A stretch of DNA of 64,000 bases. Source: Xanthobacteraceae bacterium (GTDB lineage: Bacteria > Pseudomonadota > Alphaproteobacteria > Rhizobiales > Xanthobacteraceae). Shown piece after piece: positions 61,536-64,000 of the stretch (position 1 is its first letter; the number at the start of each line of letters is the position of its first letter). The notes below the pieces were generated by a model. That model saw nothing but the letters and a program-made list of their open reading frames with translations, had not been told where the DNA came from and searched no databases. The stretch is taken from positions 1-64,000 of the forward strand of contig JALHRD010000009.1 of the NCBI GenBank assembly GCA_022841625.1, in the 5' to 3' direction. A program made the position numbers and the translations under genes.

Positions 61536-63811
61536 CGGCGACTTTGGCGGCCACGGCGCTTGCCACCGTGGCTCGGTTTGAGATGTGGGCGACGCGACTG
61601 CGCCGGCGGTTTGCGGCGGTCATAGCCTCCTTCGGTGAGAAGCTCAAATCGCAGCGCACCGGCGACCGGAGCGGCTTCGACCAGTTTGACGGTGACCGGG
61701 TCGCCCAGCCGGTAGGTCTCACCTGACGACGCGCCGACCAAAGCGTGTCGGTCTTCTTGGTAGCGGAAATATTCCGATCCGATGGTGCGCACCGGAATGA
61801 GCCCATCAGCGCCGGTATCGTCGAGTTTAACGAACAGGCCGGCGCGGGTTACTCCCGAGATATGTCCTTGGAAGGTTGCGCCAATGCGGTCGACCAGAAA
61901 ATGGGCCAGCAGTCGATCGAAGGTCTCGCGTTCGGCCTTCATGGCACGCCGTTCTGCCGCCGAGATCGTGGCCGACAATTCGCCCAACGAACGCACGTCC
62001 TCGGTCTCGGACAGGCCGCCATCACCAAGTTTGCCGGCGCGGATCAAGCCGCGATGCACAACGAGATCCGCATAACGCCGGATCGGCGAGGTGAAGTGGG
62101 CATAGCGGCGGAGGTTCAATCCGAAATGACCGTAATTCTCGGAGGCGTATGCAGCCTGCGCTTGGGTGCGCAACACGATCTCGTTGACCAGCTTCTCGAC
62201 GTCGCGTCCCTTGACCCGCCGCAGGATGTGATTGAATTGGGCGGAACGCAATGTGCCGGCCTTTGGCAGCGCTATGTCGAGCGTCTTGAGAAATTCCCGT
62301 AAGGCATTGACGCGTTCCATGTCGGGCTCGTCATGGACGCGGTAAATTAGCGGCACATGCGCGCGCTCTAGCGTCTCGGCGGCGGCGACATTGGCTAGGA
62401 TCATGAATTCTTCGATCAGCCGGTGGGCATCGAGGCGCTCCGGGGTCATTACGCGATCGACGGTATTGTGGGCGGTGAGAACGATCTTGCGTTCTGGGAT
62501 ATCCAGATCGAGCGGGCCGCGTTCGTCGCGTGCGCGCTTCACGGCGCGGTAGGCGACATAGAGCGGTTCGAGAACATGGCCGAGCAGCGGACCGCTGGTG
62601 TCGTCGGGCCAGCCATCGACGGCGCGCTGCGCCTGTTGATAGCTGAGCTTGGCGGCCGAGCGGATCAGCGTGCGATGGAATGAGTGCGAGCGCTTATTTC
62701 CGTCGGCGCTAACGACAATGCGAACCGTCAACGCGGCACGGTCCTCGGCGGGGCGCAGGGAGCAGAGATCGTTGGAAATGCGCTCCGGCAGCATCGGCAC
62801 CACGCGATCCGGGAAGTAGACCGAGTTGCCGCGCAGGCGGGCTTCGCGATCAAGCGCGGTGCCGACGCGTACGTAACCGGCAACATCAGCGATCGCTACG
62901 CAGATGACATGTCCGCCCGGATTCTTTGGATCGGCATCAAGCTCGGCATGCACCGCATCGTCATGATCCTTGGCGTCGGCAGGATCGATGGTGATGAACG
63001 GTATTTTGCGCCAGTCTTCACACCCCTTGGCGGATGGCACTGGCGCCGCGTCCGCTTCCGCAAGGACCGCGGGCGGAAACACGTGCGGGATGCCATGGGC
63101 ATTGATTGCGATCAGGCTCACCGCCCGTTCGCTTTTGACCGAACCAAGGCGTTCGACCACCCGTGCGGTCGGCAGCCCAATACCGCGACGCGCTGGCGCG
63201 GCATCGACAGCAACGAGATCGCCGTCGATGGCATCGCCGGTCGCGCCCGCGGGGATATCAAATTCGCGGCCAAGCTGTTTTTTGTCGATTGGCGCGAGCC
63301 GGCCGCCGCCATTCGGCAAGGCGCGGAAGATGCCGAGCGTGCGTTGTTTGGCGCGATCGAGGACCTTGATGACGCGGCCGGTATAGCTGGCAGATTCCTC
63401 ATCAGTGCTGGATTTTTCGATGCGCAGCAGCGCGCGGTCGCCGACGCCCGCGACCTCACCAGGCCGCGCCTTCCGGATGGCCTGAATATGAATTAGCGGC
63501 GCGGCGCCGTGGGCTTCTTCATCCCATTCGGTCGGCGTGGCGATCAATTCGCCGTCGCGATCGCGGCCGGTGACGTCTGCGACCACAGTTTGGGGGAGCG
63601 TTCCGGGGCGATGAAGTTTTTTGCGCCGCTGCTCGACGACACCATCGGCCGAGAGTTCGCGCAGCATTTTCTTCAGTGCGGCACGATCGGCGTTCTTGAG
63701 GCCGAAGGCGCGCGCGATCTCGCGCGTGCCGACTTTGCCAGGCTGTCGGCGAATAAACGCGACGATGTCGTCCTTGGACGGAAAGTGGGATTTGGTGGAT
63801 GACGGTGTCAC
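61532..63811 (-). CDS. rnr: Ribonuclease R
   Basis: RNase R is a 3'-5' exoribonuclease that degrades structured RNA and takes part in tmRNA maturation. The 759 residues have an N-terminal winged helix (RQPGKVGTREIARAFGLKN), cold-shock domains, and the RNB catalytic core with ITIDPADAKDHDDAVHAELD near residue 280 (conserved Asp cluster), NSVYFPDRVVPMLPERISND near residue 330 and FTSPIRRYADLVVHR near residue 580. An S1 domain (about 655-720) and a basic tail end it. Start GTG 63811. Confidence 0.97.
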   Translation of the reverse strand: MTPSSTKSHFPSKDDIVAFIRRQPGKVGTREIARAFGLKNADRAALKKMLRELSADGVVEQRRKKLHRPGTLPQTVVADVTGRDRDGELIATPTEWDEEAHGAAPLIHIQAIRKARPGEVAGVGDRALLRIEKSSTDEESASYTGRVIKVLDRAKQRTLGIFRALPNGGGRLAPIDKKQLGREFDIPAGATGDAIDGDLVAVDAAPARRGIGLPTARVVERLGSVKSERAVSLIAINAHGIPHVFPPAVLAEADAAPVPSAKGCEDWRKIPFITIDPADAKDHDDAVHAELDADPKNPGGHVICVAIADVAGYVRVGTALDREARLRGNSVYFPDRVVPMLPERISNDLCSLRPAEDRAALTVRIVVSADGNKRSHSFHRTLIRSAAKLSYQQAQRAVDGWPDDTSGPLLGHVLEPLYVAYRAVKRARDERGPLDLDIPERKIVLTAHNTVDRVMTPERLDAHRLIEEFMILANVAAAETLERAHVPLIYRVHDEPDMERVNALREFLKTLDIALPKAGTLRSAQFNHILRRVKGRDVEKLVNEIVLRTQAQAAYASENYGHFGLNLRRYAHFTSPIRRYADLVVHRGLIRAGKLGDGGLSETEDVRSLGELSATISAAERRAMKAERETFDRLLAHFLVDRIGATFQGHISGVTRAGLFVKLDDTGADGLIPVRTIGSEYFRYQEDRHALVGASSGETYRLGDPVTVKLVEAAPVAGALRFELLTEGGYDRRKPPAQSRRPHLKPSHGGKRRGRQSRR

Positions 63812-63918
63812 GGATGATCTGATCTGCAGGCGTAGCGGTTACCAACGAACTCCAGCGCCCCCCAGCGCCAGATTAGGCGCTTGGCGACCAACCCGCTAGC
63901 TTCGGTTCTTCCCGGCGC

Positions 63919-64000
63919 TCAGGACGCTTTGGCTCTTACGGCCTTTACCGGCAATTTGACGGCGGACTTGCCTGTTTTGGCGACGGGTTTGGTTCTCGAA
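63919..64000 (-). CDS. topA: C-terminal end of probable DNA topoisomerase I
   Basis: The last 26 residues of a gene cut by the right window edge: RTKPVAKTGKSAVKLP then KAVRAKAS, stop at 63919. A Lys/Ala-rich basic tail is typical of alphaproteobacterial TopA, and topA precedes rnr in related genomes. No domain is visible, so the assignment rests on synteny and composition. Confidence 0.45.
   Translation of the reverse strand, partial: SRTKPVAKTGKSAVKLPVKAVRAKAS

Noticed and set aside
1-64000. CRISPR arrays, rRNA or tRNA genes, complete prophage
   Set aside because: No regularly spaced repeats, cloverleaf-like segments or phage gene sets were found by reading.

Overview
The window comes from a GC-rich alphaproteobacterial chromosome, most likely order Hyphomicrobiales (Rhizobiales) near Bradyrhizobium, Pseudolabrys or Xanthobacteraceae. 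The evidence is gene order and content: argS-SPOR-nagZ-scpA-scpB-tatABC-serS-surE-pcm, a divK-pleD pair beside a DUF3572 gene, rpmG-NUDIX-DUF983-rnr-(topA), a folate-dependent TrmFO, EipB, and several Bug-type solute receptors. No rRNA, tRNA, CRISPR or complete mobile element was seen.

Layout. Positions 1-1000 are a decayed edge: the tail of an IS630-type transposase abuts a truncated TIR-like fragment and a frameshifted TPR gene. Positions 1305-18606 are a dense housekeeping block on the + strand: translation (argS, serS), chromosome segregation (scpAB), protein export (tatABC, yajC-secD-secF), envelope (SPOR protein, nagZ, an NlpD-like lipoprotein), surE-pcm, and a Mth938 / phytoene-synthase-like pair that resembles two complex I assembly factors. 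One AAA ATPase gene is on the minus strand. Positions 18735-25581 are a compact stress island: an RpoE-ChrR sigma/anti-sigma pair, a divergent FAD oxidoreductase-DUF1365-CFA synthase operon, DUF1295, folE and DUF2177. Three promoters in it share one pattern (TGATCC, 18 bases, T(A/T)TGA), so the eight genes read as one regulon, probably for singlet oxygen or membrane oxidation.

Positions 25795-31000 hold trmFO, a DUF1127 mini-protein, a 2-hydroxyacid dehydrogenase and two intact Bug receptors plus the remnant of a third. Positions 31070-35350 are accessory and decaying: hairpin-bearing tandem repeats, a dispersed palindrome, a broken RelE-type toxin in front of an intact HTH antitoxin, a nitronate monooxygenase-like gene, a possible structured RNA, a TauE-type transporter and a rhodanese remnant. 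Positions 35357-47880 carry panC, a VWA/J-domain pair, a SPOR-tailed D,D-carboxypeptidase, three Tad-type genes (TadG-like and two TadE-like), clpS-clpA and azlCD. Positions 47881-57382 mix a methyltransferase remnant, a HIT protein, a FemAB-like gene, a phosphodiesterase, RidA, EipB, solute-binding proteins, dinB and an MmgE/PrpD gene. Positions 57442-64000 are core again: DUF3572, divK-pleD (cell-cycle and c-di-GMP control), rpmG, NUDIX, DUF983, rnr and the last codons of a probable topA.

The strongest leads are the shared ECF promoter pattern, including a palindromic divergent promoter; a 34-bp repeat found four bases after the TAG stop of two unrelated genes; the complex I assembly-factor-like pair after secDF; the ATCTTAC hairpin repeats; and at least five degraded genes, each with its lesion visible in the sequence.
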